Source: Alkalicoccobacillus plakortidis
GTDB taxonomy: Bacteria > Bacillota > Bacilli > Bacillales > Bacillaceae_D
DNA length: 64,000 nt
Assembly (NCBI RefSeq): GCF_023703085.1
Contig: NZ_JAMQJY010000001.1
Coordinates: 372,001 to 436,000, forward strand
Direction: 5' to 3'
In this document: positions 1 through 8,667 of the stretch, one piece after another
Numbering within the stretch: position 1 is the first letter of the stretch
How the letters are laid out: every line of letters starts with the position of its first letter
Translations under genes and position numbers: made by a program
Notes under the pieces: model-generated
What the model saw: the letters and a program-made list of their open reading frames with translations, nothing else
Told to the model about the DNA's origin: nothing
The model's database searches: none

Positions 1-514
1 CTCGGTGTTTTTGATGACAAACATGTAGGGATCCAATACATAAAAAAAGCAATAAAAAGGCGTGTTACTTCGTTGATTGAAGATGGTGTGGAATGGATCC
101 TCATTAGTGGTCAACCAGGAGTTGAGTTATGGGCAGCAGAATCAGCTTTTGAATTAAAAGAGATGTATCCTGAACTTAAAGTGGCCATTTTACCACCGTT
201 TTTAGAACAGGAAAGCCAGTGGAAAGAAGCAGCGCAGGAGAAGTATCAACAGGTTTTAAGTGAGGCTGACTTTGTCAAACCAATTACGAATCGAGTATAT
301 GATAGTCCAGGCACAATTGCGCTTGAAAAATGATTTTTTAGTTGAGAAATCAGATGCCATGCTTATTTTATATGATCAAGAACAACCAGGAACTCCTAAA
401 TTTTATTTAGAACCAACCTTAAAAAAACAAAACAGTCAGAGTGGCTATATGATATATTATTTAACACCGGAAGATATTGAAGATGCTAGACGAGAAGAAG
501 AAATGGATTGGTAG
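1..514 (+). CDS. ypsA: YpsA family protein (DUF1273), 5' partial, frameshifted
   Basis: The reading frame is open from base 1, so the N-terminus lies outside the window. The protein matches the YpsA/DUF1273 family (SLOG-like Rossmann fold; in B. subtilis it influences cell division). The conserved WILISGQ-GVELWAAE segment is at about codons 30-43. The C-terminal part (LKNDFLVEKSDAMLILYD) is in another frame. The break is at 307-312, where CCAGGC replaces an expected CCAGC; removing one G gives DSPAQLRLKND, which aligns with the family. Directly downstream is gpsB, as in B. subtilis. The product is firm; the frameshift is probably a sequence error. Confidence 0.85.
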
Positions 515-603
515 CAAGTTTTGAAACAAAATTGACTTTTCACAGGACTTTTGAAAAAATAAAAGAGAGACTAGTTAGTTTAGACTAAGCAGGGGTGATA
601 TTG

Positions 604-922
604 ATGAGTAATCAAGAAATTAAACATTCAGCAAAAGAAATTTTGAATAAAGATTTTAAAACAAGTATGAGAGGGTATAACCCGGATGAAGTGGATAAGT
701 TTTTAGATTCCATTATCCAGGATTATGAGCTTTATCAGAAAAAGGTTGAACAGTTAGAGCAGGAAGTACAACAACTCCGAAAAGAAAACAAAAAGCTTCA
801 GGAGCGACCTACTAGACAAGCTCAGGCACCAAGCCCCTTCTACTAACAATACCAACTACGATATTTTGCAACGTTTATCTAACTTGGAGAAAAAAGTTTT
901 TGGAAGTAAAATGTACGAATAA
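604..922 (+). CDS. gpsB: Cell division regulator GpsB, frameshifted
   Basis: GpsB is a small DivIVA-related coiled-coil protein that shuttles penicillin-binding proteins between septum and side wall. The N-terminal lipid-binding-like domain is clear ([20 protein letters not shown], about residues 10-29), followed by [13 protein letters not shown] and a coiled coil rich in E, Q and K. The conserved C-terminal segment ([20 protein letters not shown]) is in another frame and ends at 922. The break is at 829-834 (CCAAGC); reading CCAGC restores [17 protein letters not shown] 604 is preceded by AGGGGTG; TTG 601 is also possible. It sits between ypsA and the RNase H-like gene. The frame break is likely an artefact because the tail is intact and conserved. 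Confidence 0.88.
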
Positions 923-940
923 TTCAGGAGGAATGAAACT

Positions 941-1339
941 TTGATTGAAGTTTATTTTGATGGAGCTAGCGCTGGTAATCCTGGCCCGTCTGGAGCAGGA
1001 GTGTTTATCAACTTCAAAGACGGAACGGTAGAAGAAAATTCAATTACTTTACCACCAATGTCTAATCATGAAGCTGAATATGAGGCCTTTATATGGGCTC
1101 TTAAAAGGTGCACCGAACTAGGCTTTACTCATGTTTCGTTCCGAACGGATTCACAATTGATTGATGATGCAGTTGAAAAACAATTTGTCCGTAACCCTCT
1201 ATATAAACCATACTTGGAGCAAGCTTTGTCTCTGATTAATCAGTTTGATTTATTTTATCTGAAGTGGATACCAAGTAAATCAAATCGAAATGCTGATCGA
1301 CTTGCTAGGTTGGCGATCCCAAAACAAAAAAGAGCGTAA
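941..1339 (+). CDS. RNase HI-like protein
   Basis: A 132-residue protein with the RNase HI fold. The four acidic positions of the family can be assigned: D7 (YFDGASAGNPG), E46 (HEAEYEA), D70 (FRTDSQL) and D119 (RNADRLA), so it may be active on RNA-DNA hybrids or related substrates. It resembles the Bacillus YpdQ/YpeP group. The start is TTG 941, set by AGGAGG at 926-931 with nine bases of spacing; an upstream ATG at 933 stops at once. It follows gpsB by 18 bases and precedes rnpB. Activity is inferred only from the conserved residues. Confidence 0.82.
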   Translation: MIEVYFDGASAGNPGPSGAGVFINFKDGTVEENSITLPPMSNHEAEYEAFIWALKRCTELGFTHVSFRTDSQLIDDAVEKQFVRNPLYKPYLEQALSLINQFDLFYLKWIPSKSNRNADRLARLAIPKQKRA

Positions 1340-1410
1340 GTTGAATGAGTGGTTGCAAGGTGGAGCATATCGAGCTATAATAGATTAGCGCGATCGCGTA
1401 TCAGGTTTAA

Positions 1411-1812
1411 GTTAAGCATTCAGGTGGCCGCTGTGCAGCAATGCATAGAGGAAAGTCCATGCTCGCACGAGCTGAGATGCTCGTAGTGTTCGTGCCTAGC
1501 GAATTCATAAGCTAGGGTAGTTGGGTAACTGACTAACGGCAGGAGAATTGCCTACGTCCAGTAGGATATGGTAAACGCTCCTTGAAAGTGCCACAGTGAC
1601 GGAGTCCATCTGGAAACAGATGGAGTGGAACGAGGTAAACCCCTCGAGCGAGAAACCCAAAAATAGGTAGGGGCATTTTCTGATTTGGAATTGAACAAAA
1701 TCAGAAGGACAGGATTCATTTCCTGTAGATAGATGGTCACCACCAGCGTACGAGGCTCATCACCGCTTGCAGTACAAAGGTACAGAACATGGCTTATCGA
1801 GTGCTTAACGAT
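1411..1812 (+). ncRNA. rnpB: RNase P RNA, class B
   Basis: The catalytic RNA of ribonuclease P, which matures tRNA 5' ends. Blocks typical of the Bacillus class B RNA are present: GAGGAAAGTCCATGCTCGCA near 1449, TGCCTAGCGAA near 1494, GAAAGTGCCACAGTGACG near 1584, GTGGAACG-GGTAAACCCC near 1626, and AGTACAAAGGTACAGAACAT near 1771. The ends are set by an 11-bp P1 helix: 1411-1421 pairs fully with 1799-1809. The gene lies after gpsB, the same relative place as in B. subtilis. Confidence 0.97.
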
Positions 1813-1842
1813 GATTGACTGATTAATTGAATCAATAAATTA

Positions 1843-1867
1843 AAATCCCCAGATGAGGGATTTTTTT
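1843..1867 (+). terminator. Rho-independent terminator of rnpB
   Basis: AAATCCC and GGGATTT form a short stem around a small loop, followed by seven T residues, 30 bases after the RNA 3' end. Confidence 0.8.
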
Positions 1868-1904
1868 GTTTTGTCTGAATCCTTTAGCGCTAACACGCAT
1901 TAAT

Positions 1905-1948
1905 ATGTGTAAATTTTTGTTTACACGTTCTGAAAATTCAATTAACAT
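1905..1948 (+). promoter_or_regulatory. Probable sigma-A promoter with overlapping inverted repeat, ABC importer operon
   Basis: TTTACA (1920-1925), a 17-bp spacer and TAACAT (1943-1948) form a plausible promoter 39 bases before the binding-protein gene. A perfect 7-bp inverted repeat, GTGTAAA-6-TTTACAC (1907-1926), overlaps the -35 box and looks like an operator. No T-box leader was found here. Confidence 0.45.
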
Positions 1949-1986
1949 AAGAACTATGTTTATAGATAAAAAAGGGGGAAATCAAT

Positions 1987-2979
1987 ATGCTTAAGAAATG
2001 GGGATTGTTACTATCAGCTCCTTTGCTGATAGCTGCTTTATCTGCCTGTGGAAATTCAGATGATGAAAATGCGGAAAACGGAGAGGACCCAGAATTCACA
2101 ATTGGTGCAACACAGATTGTTGAACATCCATCTCTTGATGCAGCCTACCAAGGTTTTCAAGATGCTTTAACGGATGCTGGAATCAATGCGGAGTTTTCAT
2201 TTCAATCAGCTCAAGGTGATCCAAATAATACATCAACGATTGCAACAAACTTTGTTTCTGATGGTGTCGATATGATTTTTGCCAACTCAACGCCTAGTGC
2301 AATAAGTGCTTTACAGGCGACTCAAGAGATCCCAATTGTCTTTACTTCTGTTACTGACCCTGTCGAAGCAGGTCTCGTTTCAGCTCTTGACGAGCCAGGT
2401 GATTCAATTACAGGTGTACGTGATCTTCATCCAGAAGCAATTGATGACACAGTTGGGTTTATTAATGAGTATTTCCCGGATTCAACAATAGGGCTAGTGT
2501 ATAATGCCGGAGAATCAAACTCAGTTGTTCAGATTAATGCCATTAAAGAGTCTGTTGAGGGAACCTCATTAACAACAACAGAACGAACAGTTGCTACTTC
2601 AGCGGATGTTCAATCAGCTGCTTTGGCATTAGCAGAGGATGCTGATGTCATCTATCTTGTAACTGATAATACCGTTATCGCAGCTTTAGAGTCCATTGTA
2701 GGAATTTCGAACGATAGAGGAATTCCGTTAATCGCTAGTGATCCTGAGTCACTTGATTCAGGTGCGTTTGCCGCATTTGGTGTTGATTTCCATACATTAG
2801 GATACCAAGCAGGTGAAATAGCTGCAGATATCTTAACTGGTGAAAAATCACCTAGCGATATTCCTGTTGAATCGCCAGCTGAGATTAATTTAGTGATTAA
2901 TCGTGAGGCAGCGGAAGCACAAGGAATTGAATGGAACGAAGCTTGGGACGACGCAGCAGAGACATATGAATCGAAATAA
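1987..2979 (+). CDS. ABC transporter substrate-binding lipoprotein, TrpX/YtrX type
   Basis: A 330-residue lipoprotein of the ABC_sub_bind family (PF04392). The signal peptide ends at a lipobox with Cys21 (ALSAC), followed by an acidic linker. The mature part has the two-lobed pattern of the family (IGATQIVEHPSLDAAYQGF; AIDDTVGFINEYFP; GRIPLIASDPES-like segments). Relatives in streptococci are regulated by tryptophan T-boxes and are proposed to import tryptophan; others have unknown ligands. Here the ligand cannot be read from the sequence. It is first in a three-gene operon with a permease and an ATPase and has the ribosome binding site AAAGGGGGAAA. Confidence 0.85.
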   Translation: MLKKWGLLLSAPLLIAALSACGNSDDENAENGEDPEFTIGATQIVEHPSLDAAYQGFQDALTDAGINAEFSFQSAQGDPNNTSTIATNFVSDGVDMIFANSTPSAISALQATQEIPIVFTSVTDPVEAGLVSALDEPGDSITGVRDLHPEAIDDTVGFINEYFPDSTIGLVYNAGESNSVVQINAIKESVEGTSLTTTERTVATSADVQSAALALAEDADVIYLVTDNTVIAALESIVGISNDRGIPLIASDPESLDSGAFAAFGVDFHTLGYQAGEIAADILTGEKSPSDIPVESPAEINLVINREAAEAQGIEWNEAWDDAAETYESK

Positions 2980-2992
2980 CATCTAACTCGAG

Positions 2993-3025
2993 ACCGGCCT
3001 ACCGCTTCGGAGGGTCGGTTTTCTT
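2993..3025 (+). terminator. Intercistronic hairpin with T-rich tail
   Basis: ACCGGCCT pairs with AGGGTCGGT (including G-T pairs) and is followed by TTTTCTTTT. It lies between the binding-protein and permease genes, so it may partly end or stabilise the transcript and give more binding protein than permease. Confidence 0.5.
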
Positions 3026-3041
3026 TTATAAAGGAGAAGTG

Positions 3042-4043
3042 ATGAACATGCTTGCGATTTATGGAGCATTAGAACTTGGTTTTATTTATGCCATTATGGC
3101 TTTAGGCGTGTATCTAACGTTTCGGATATTAGATTTTCCTGATTTAACAGTAGACGGGAGCTTTGTGACAGGTGCTGCTGTTGCTGCGTTAGCTATTGTT
3201 AATGGTGTAGATCCATTTATCGCAACGATATTAGCTGTTTTAGCTGGTTTTGTAGCTGGCTGTATCACAGGTTTATTACATACAAAAGGTAATATTAATC
3301 CGCTACTTGCAGGTATCCTGATGATGATCGCCTTGTATTCAATTAATCTTCGTATCATGGGTATGCCACGAATTTCTCTACTTAACGAACCGACGATCTT
3401 CGCATGGGTTCGAGAAGGGTGGAATTCGCTTGGTATAGACGACGCACTTCGTTCTTTTTTCCAAGGTCTCGGGATGACAACTCTGCCTTCAACTTGGTCA
3501 CTTCTTATCGTGACAATTATGGTCGTATTGGTGATTAAAATCATCACAGATTATTTCTTAAAAACAGAGGTTGGTCTTGCCATTCGAGCAACTGGTGATA
3601 ATAAACGAATGATCCGTAGCTTCTCAGCCAATACCGATTTTTTAATCATACTGGCACTTGGCTTATCTAATGGACTTGTTGCCCTTTCCGGTTCTCTTAT
3701 TGCACAGCAAGGCGGATTTGCTGATGCAGGCATGGGGATAGGGATGATCATCATTGGGCTCGCTTCAGTCATAATTGGTGAAGCTTTGTTTGGAACAAAA
3801 TCGATTTTCCGAACAACTCTTGCAGTTATATTCGGGGCTGTTATTTATCGAATTGTTGTTGCCCTAGCTCTTAAAGTAGATTTTCTAGAAGCAGGCGATA
3901 TGAAGCTCATCACCGCAGTATTAGTAATTGTTGCGCTTATCTCGCCCAAAGTCATTGAGAAGCAACGCGAAAGAAGAAAACGTAGGCAGAAGCATCGACT
4001 CGCAAAAGGGCAAGGAGGTGGAGAGAATGCTGAATCTGCATGA
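3042..4043 (+). CDS. ABC transporter permease, TrpY/YtrY type
   Basis: A 333-residue membrane protein with about eight hydrophobic segments, of the branched-chain amino acid/ribose permease class (BPD_transp_2) paired with ABC_sub_bind proteins. Characteristic segments are LTVDGSFVTGAAVAA near residue 33 and EVGLAIRATGDNKRMIRSF near 180. The basic C-terminus (KQRERRKRRQKHR) is cytoplasmic by the positive-inside rule. ATG 3042 follows AAGGAG by five bases; ATG 3048 is an alternative. It overlaps the ATPase gene by 17 bases, so the two are translationally coupled. Confidence 0.85.
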   Translation: MNMLAIYGALELGFIYAIMALGVYLTFRILDFPDLTVDGSFVTGAAVAALAIVNGVDPFIATILAVLAGFVAGCITGLLHTKGNINPLLAGILMMIALYSINLRIMGMPRISLLNEPTIFAWVREGWNSLGIDDALRSFFQGLGMTTLPSTWSLLIVTIMVVLVIKIITDYFLKTEVGLAIRATGDNKRMIRSFSANTDFLIILALGLSNGLVALSGSLIAQQGGFADAGMGIGMIIIGLASVIIGEALFGTKSIFRTTLAVIFGAVIYRIVVALALKVDFLEAGDMKLITAVLVIVALISPKVIEKQRERRKRRQKHRLAKGQGGGENAESA

Positions 4044-4821
4044 AGTCGCTCTAACATTTAATGAAGGTACTGCAGACGAGAAAAAGGCACTTCAAACCAT
4101 CGAATTAAATTTGGAAAAAGGCGACTTTGTCACCATAATTGGTAGTAATGGCGCTGGCAAATCCACGTTAATGAATGTGATTTCAGGGGCCTTATTACCT
4201 GATCAAGGTGATATTCAAATTGATGGTAAAACCGTCATTAAGCATCAGGAATATAAACGATCTGCTTTTATCGGCAGGGTGTTTCAAGATCCAATGGTTG
4301 GTACAGCTCCATCGATGACCATTGAAGAAAACCTGGCTATTGCTTATTCTCGAAATAAAAAACGGACGTTAAAGCTTGGTGTAAACAAACAACGTAGAGA
4401 CTTTTTTAAGCAATCACTCGAATCGCTTCATCTTGGTTTAGAGAATCGTTTTACAGCCAAAGTTGGCCTTTTATCCGGTGGGGAGAGACAAGCCTTATCA
4501 CTACTTATGGCGACTTTTACTGAACCAAAGATATTATTACTCGATGAACACACCGCGGCTCTCGATCCATCACGTGCTGAATTAATTACAAACTTAACGA
4601 GAGATATTGTTTCACGACACAAACTAACAACCCTAATGGTTACTCACAATATGCAACAAGCGTTAGACCTAGGGAATCGTTTGATTATGATGGATCAAGG
4701 TCAGATAATCTTGGATATCCCAGAATCGAAAAAGCAGGATCTAACAGTAGAAGGGTTATTACAAGAATTTAAACGAATCCGTGGTTCACAAATGGAAAGT
4801 GATCGTGCTGTTTTAGGATAA
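4027..4821 (+). CDS. ABC transporter ATP-binding protein, TrpZ/YtrZ type
   Basis: A 264-residue ABC ATPase. Walker A is GSNGAGKST at about residue 41, the signature is LSGGERQALSL, Walker B is ILLLDEHTAALDP (His follows the catalytic Glu, as is usual in this subgroup), and the switch His is in MVTHNM. ATG 4027 is preceded by AAGGAGGTGGAGAG, inside the end of the permease gene. It energises import with the two genes upstream. A strong terminator follows, so the operon has three genes. Confidence 0.9.
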   Translation: MLNLHEVALTFNEGTADEKKALQTIELNLEKGDFVTIIGSNGAGKSTLMNVISGALLPDQGDIQIDGKTVIKHQEYKRSAFIGRVFQDPMVGTAPSMTIEENLAIAYSRNKKRTLKLGVNKQRRDFFKQSLESLHLGLENRFTAKVGLLSGGERQALSLLMATFTEPKILLLDEHTAALDPSRAELITNLTRDIVSRHKLTTLMVTHNMQQALDLGNRLIMMDQGQIILDIPESKKQDLTVEGLLQEFKRIRGSQMESDRAVLG

Positions 4822-4832
4822 TGTTAAAATGA

Positions 4833-4872
4833 ACTGCCTCCATTATCGTGCTGATAATGGAGGCAGTTTTTT
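4833..4872 (+). terminator. Rho-independent terminator of ABC importer operon
   Basis: A 14-bp perfect stem, ACTGCCTCCATTAT with ATAATGGAGGCAGT, around a 7-base loop, followed by six T residues. Confidence 0.92.
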
Positions 4873-4916
4873 CTGCATTCTAGCAGGCGTTACGCTTTAA
4901 AGCGCTAAAATTATAC

Positions 4917-4969
4917 TTGTTTTTGTTGAACGATCACTATATAATTACACCTAATGAGAAGACAGGTGT
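4917..4969 (+). promoter_or_regulatory. Candidate sstT promoter and adjacent hairpin
   Basis: TTGTTT (4917-4922), a 17-bp spacer and TATAAT (4940-4945) suggest a sigma-A promoter. ACACCT/AGGTGT (4947-4969) followed by CTTTTT is a small hairpin right at the expected start of transcription. A second TATAAT lies at 5007-5012 without a well-placed -35. Confidence 0.4.
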
Positions 4970-5037
4970 CTTTTTACAGAGGACTAGTTTGATACATATC
5001 ATCTTGTATAATTCTACATCTAGAGAATGGAGCTATC

Positions 5038-6258
5038 ATGAAAACAGTTTTGAACAGATGGAATCGTCTTGGCTTAGTTAAACAAATTATTATTGGTTTA
5101 ATCATCGGAATAATACTTGCCTTAACCATACCTGAGACAGCTCAACCGATTACAATTGTAGGTGAGCTATTTGTTGGTGCGCTTAAAGCTATAGCTCCCG
5201 TTTTAGTCTTATTTTTGGTTATATCTGCTTTTGCTCAGCATAAAAAAGGGCAGCAGACAAATATGAAATCGATTATTAGTCTCTATATCATCGGGACCTT
5301 CTGTGCTGCTGTAGTGGCAGTCATAGCAAGTTTTCTATTTCCAGTACGCTTAAATCTTGTTAACAGTCCTGAAGGTTTTCAGGCTCCAGAGGGGTTATCG
5401 GAAGTCCTTCAATCCTTATTATTAAATATTGTTGATAATCCTATTAATGCCATCATAGAATCCAACTTTATTGGCATTCTCGCTTGGGCTATTGTGTTTG
5501 GACTAGCTTTTAGACGCACACCTGATACAACAAAAACGATGCTACAAGATATTTCTAATGCTGTTTTGAAAGTTGTTGAGTGGGTCATTAAGCTTGCCCC
5601 ATTTGGGATTTTAGGTTTAGTATTTGAATCCATTTCAACAAGCGGTCTTGATGCACTTATTAGCTATGGAAAATTACTTGTTGTGTTAATTGGCTGTATG
5701 CTCATTGTTGCATTAGTTACTAATCCGCTTATCGTTTACATGTTGTCTAGAAAAAATCCTTATCCATTGGTCTTAACTTGTCTGAAAGAAAGTGGGATTA
5801 CGGCCTTTTTCACTCGGAGCTCGGCTGCAAACATCCCAGTGAATATGAAGCTAAGTGAAAAGCTTGGATTAAATAAAGATACATATTCTGTTTCCATTCC
5901 TCTTGGAGCAACCATTAATATGGCCGGTGCAGCAGTGACGATCTCTGTGCTAACACTTGCCACTGCTCACACGTTAGATATTGAAGTAAATTTTGTGACA
6001 GCACTTATCCTCTCTTTTATTGCTACAATTAGTGCATGTGGCGCTTCAGGAGTGGTTGGTGGTTCCTTATTATTGATTCCACTTGCCACAAGCTTATTTG
6101 GAATCCCAACTGATGTGGCGATGCAAGTAGTAGGGATTGGCTTTATTATTGGTGTTGTTCAAGATTCTGCAGAGACAGCACTCAATTCATCAACGGATGT
6201 TGTTTTTACAGCAGCAGCTGAGGAACGAGAGAAACGAAAAGTTAATAAAATGAATTGA
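5038..6258 (+). CDS. sstT: Serine/threonine:Na+ symporter SstT
   Basis: A 406-residue member of the DAACS (dicarboxylate/amino acid:cation symporter) family that imports serine and threonine with sodium. Typical SstT segments are [14 protein letters not shown] at the N-terminus, the [13 protein letters not shown] segment near residue 260 (substrate and cation site), [14 protein letters not shown] near 285, and [17 protein letters not shown] near 372. The length matches the E. coli protein (414). It is a single-gene unit closed by its own terminator. It lies between rnpB and rlmL, unlike in B. subtilis. Confidence 0.93.
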   Translation: MKTVLNRWNRLGLVKQIIIGLIIGIILALTIPETAQPITIVGELFVGALKAIAPVLVLFLVISAFAQHKKGQQTNMKSIISLYIIGTFCAAVVAVIASFLFPVRLNLVNSPEGFQAPEGLSEVLQSLLLNIVDNPINAIIESNFIGILAWAIVFGLAFRRTPDTTKTMLQDISNAVLKVVEWVIKLAPFGILGLVFESISTSGLDALISYGKLLVVLIGCMLIVALVTNPLIVYMLSRKNPYPLVLTCLKESGITAFFTRSSAANIPVNMKLSEKLGLNKDTYSVSIPLGATINMAGAAVTISVLTLATAHTLDIEVNFVTALILSFIATISACGASGVVGGSLLLIPLATSLFGIPTDVAMQVVGIGFIIGVVQDSAETALNSSTDVVFTAAAEEREKRKVNKMN

Positions 6259-6273
6259 ATTATTTAATTGTGA

Positions 6274-6305
6274 AACTGCACCAGATATAAGGGTGCAGTT
6301 TTTAC
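6274..6305 (+). terminator. Rho-independent terminator of sstT
   Basis: AACTGCACC and GGTGCAGTT form a 9-bp perfect stem followed by a T run. Confidence 0.88.
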
Positions 6306-6334
6306 ATTTGTCGTTAAACTCATTCGAACCTTTC

Positions 6335-6363
6335 TTGTCACAAGCTCAGACAACCCGTATAAT
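6335..6363 (+). promoter_or_regulatory. Sigma-A promoter of rlmL
   Basis: TTGTCA (6335-6340), exactly 17 bases, TATAAT (6358-6363). It lies 34 bases before the proposed ATG. Confidence 0.72.
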
Positions 6364-6397
6364 GAGGAAAGCTGAAAAAATAAGGGAGTTTTGATGG

Positions 6398-7541
6398 ATG
6401 GATAAGGTTACGCTTGGTTGCTACAGCCACGATGGGTTTAGAAGCAATCGTAGCGAGAGAGATTAAAGACTTAGGATATGAAGATATAAAAGTAGAAAAT
6501 GGAAAGGTGACTTTTACCGCAGGAATTGATGCCATTCCACGTGCAAACCTTTGGTTACGTACGTCTGATCGTGTGAAACTGTTAGTTGGCGAATTTAAAG
6601 CTTTTACATTTGATGAACTTTTTGAAAAAACAAAAGCATTACCATGGGCGGATCTTATTCCTGCAAATGCCGAATTTCCGGTAATTGGTCGCTCGGTAAA
6701 ATCCACATTATTTAGTGTGCCTGATTGCCAAGCTATTGTGAAAAAAGCGGTTGTAGAAAGCTTAAAAAAGAAACATAACATTAGCTGGTTTGACGAAGAT
6801 GGTCCCTTTTATCGAATTGAAGTGGCGCTTCATAAAGATGTGGCGACTTTAACGATTGACACAAGTGGAGAAGGACTTCACAAACGTGGCTATAGATACC
6901 TACACAACGAAGCTCCACTTAAAGAAACACTTGCTGCAGCACTTATTAAATTAACAACATGGAATCCAGATCGCCCATTTGCTGACCCATTCTGTGGTTC
7001 AGGTACTCTTCCAATTGAAGCGGCAATGATCGGACAAAATCTAGCACCAGGTTTTAACCGCAACTTTGCTTCAGATGAGTGGGATTGGGTTGGAAACGAT
7101 GTATGGGATAAGGCTAGACAAGAAGTAGAGGATCTAGCTCGTTATGATCAGAAGCTTGATATTCTTGGATCTGATATTGATCACAGAAGCGTAGAGCTAG
7201 CGCAAAACAACGCAAAAGAGGCGGGTTTTGCTGATCTAATCACATTTAAACAAATGCAGGTTCGTGACTTTAGCCACAAAGGAAGCTATGGCATCATTAT
7301 TGGAAACCCACCTTATGGGGAACGAATTGGCGAACGAGATGAAGTTGAATTTATGTATAAGCAAATGGGTGAGGCATTACGTAAACTTGATACATGGTCT
7401 GTTTACATGCTCACATCCAACGAGAACTTTGAAGAGCTATATGGCAAAAAAGCATCCAAAAAACGCAAATTATACAACGGGAATCTTAAAACCGATTATT
7501 ATCAGTATTTTGGTCCGAGGCCTCCTAGAAAAGCGGATTGA
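6398..7541 (+). CDS. rlmL: 23S rRNA (guanine-N2) methyltransferase RlmL/YpsC, frameshifted at the N-terminus
   Basis: This THUMP-domain methyltransferase modifies a guanine of 23S rRNA (m2G2445 in E. coli). The THUMP region is at the N-terminus. The SAM-binding motif is ADPFCGSGTLPIEAA near residue 195, and the catalytic motif is NPPYGER near 305. ATG 6398 after AAGGGAG gives MDKVTL, but the continuing frame starts at VATATMGLEAIVA. The break is GCTTGG at 6412-6417; reading GCTGG gives MDKVTLVATATMG, as in B. subtilis YpsC. Without the correction the first usable codon would be TTG 6414, which lacks a ribosome binding site. Confidence 0.9.
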
Positions 7542-7772
7542 TTAAATTTATTTTAATGAAGAACACATTATTTTTTAGAAATTCTATTCAGCAAATGTAT
7601 AGAGGGATCTAAGAAAGAATGTGTTCATTTCTTTTTCATTGTCAACTGAAACCTTATTCAGCATAAACCGTATATAATGTAATAAAGATAAATAAAGCAT
7701 GTTTATCTAGAAATCTTTCAAATATGCAATTAGATAGTGATTCTAATCATTATATATAAAGGGGAAAAAATA
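7542..7772. other. Intergenic region, AT-rich
   Basis: No gene is seen. GAACACATT (near 7561) and AATGTGTTC (near 7618) could close a long hairpin followed by a T-rich tract and may end rlmL transcription. TATAAT is at 7673-7678 without a clear -35. Confidence 0.35.
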
Positions 7773-8129
7773 ATGTCTAACAACGAAATCATTGATTATA
7801 CGGAAGAACCATCATCAGATGAGCGTGTCATGGCTATGCTCATCTACCTAACTAGTTTTGCAACGACGATTATTGCGCCATTAATTATTTGGTTACTAAA
7901 AAAGAATGAGTCTCAATTTATTGATTTTCACGGGAAAGAATATTTCAACTTTTTCATTTCGTATGCGATTTATGGTATTGTTGCGAGTTTCCTTATGATC
8001 ATATTAGTGGGATTTTTGCTCCTACCGCTCGTTGGAATATTAGCATTTATTTTCACAATCATCGCAGCAGTTAAGGCCTTTAATGGCGAAAAATATGTCA
8101 TTCCATTAACAATTCGTTTTATAAAATAA
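7773..8129 (+). CDS. DUF4870 family membrane protein
   Basis: A 118-residue protein with a short acidic N-terminal arm and three hydrophobic segments, matching DUF4870 (formerly Tic20-like). Family-type segments are MAMLIYLTSFATTIIAPLI, FHGKEYFNFFISYAIYGI and an Ile/Phe-rich third helix. Function is unknown. The start ATG 7773 follows AAAGGGGAAA. It is monocistronic: a strong terminator follows. Confidence 0.75.
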   Translation: MSNNEIIDYTEEPSSDERVMAMLIYLTSFATTIIAPLIIWLLKKNESQFIDFHGKEYFNFFISYAIYGIVASFLMIILVGFLLLPLVGILAFIFTIIAAVKAFNGEKYVIPLTIRFIK

Positions 8130-8139
8130 TACGTGGACA

Positions 8140-8172
8140 AAAACGGCGGACTATATGTTCGTCGTTTTTTGG
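8140..8172 (+). terminator. Rho-independent terminator of the DUF4870 gene
   Basis: A 12-bp stem with G-T pairs (AAAACGGCGGAC with GTTCGTCGTTTT), followed by T residues. Confidence 0.85.
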
Positions 8173-8255
8173 CATCTTAATTGCTATCACTGGTTCACTA
8201 CTTTCAAGAATGCTATCATGAAAATAATAAGTTAGTAGGGATTGGAGGTGTGGAC

Positions 8256-8618
8256 ATGAGCAAGTTAATCATCACAAGTTACCCGTTGGGTGTGGTAGGA
8301 GAGAAGTCTATCATTTTTGAAAGCAACGAAACCGCGACTTATCATCAAGTCTTATTTGATGTATTAAAGAAGGTATTTGCAGATAAAGTTCCGGAAGTAC
8401 TGCCAAAAGAAGGGGACGTATTAAACATTAATGTGATTGAACAAGATGCAACAAGCTCACTTCCACGTATTCAGCATTTTTCATTGCTTGGGGAATTGGA
8501 GGATGAATTGGTAGATGTATTGGATGCAGCACAAGAATGGCTAGATGACCAAGATTTAAGTCAAGGAAAGGATCAAGGGTCCCTAGTGAATGAATTAGTA
8601 GATAAGCTAGACTTTTAA
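8256..8618 (+). CDS. Hypothetical acidic protein
   Basis: A 120-residue soluble protein that I do not recognise. It starts MSKLIITSYPLGVV and has an acidic C-terminal half with two short Leu/Asp-rich helices (ELEDELVDVLDAAQEWLDD and LVNELVDKLDF). It has no signal peptide and no cysteines. ATG 8256 is preceded by TTGGAGGTG. It is transcribed in the same direction as the kinase 49 bases downstream. The codon pattern looks like that of its neighbours and the frame is fully open, so it is likely real. Confidence 0.7.
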   Translation: MSKLIITSYPLGVVGEKSIIFESNETATYHQVLFDVLKKVFADKVPEVLPKEGDVLNINVIEQDATSSLPRIQHFSLLGELEDELVDVLDAAQEWLDDQDLSQGKDQGSLVNELVDKLDF

Positions 8619-8667
8619 TCATTAAATTTCACTTACCGCATTATGGATTATAAGGAGGAAACTATTA

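Noticed and set aside
1552..1743. Open frame on the minus strand opposite rnpB
   Set aside because: It lies fully inside the structured RNase P RNA and has no ribosome binding site or recognisable pattern.
4880..4910. cre site in GCTTTAAAGCGC near sstT
   Set aside because: It lacks the TG and CA ends that the cre consensus needs.
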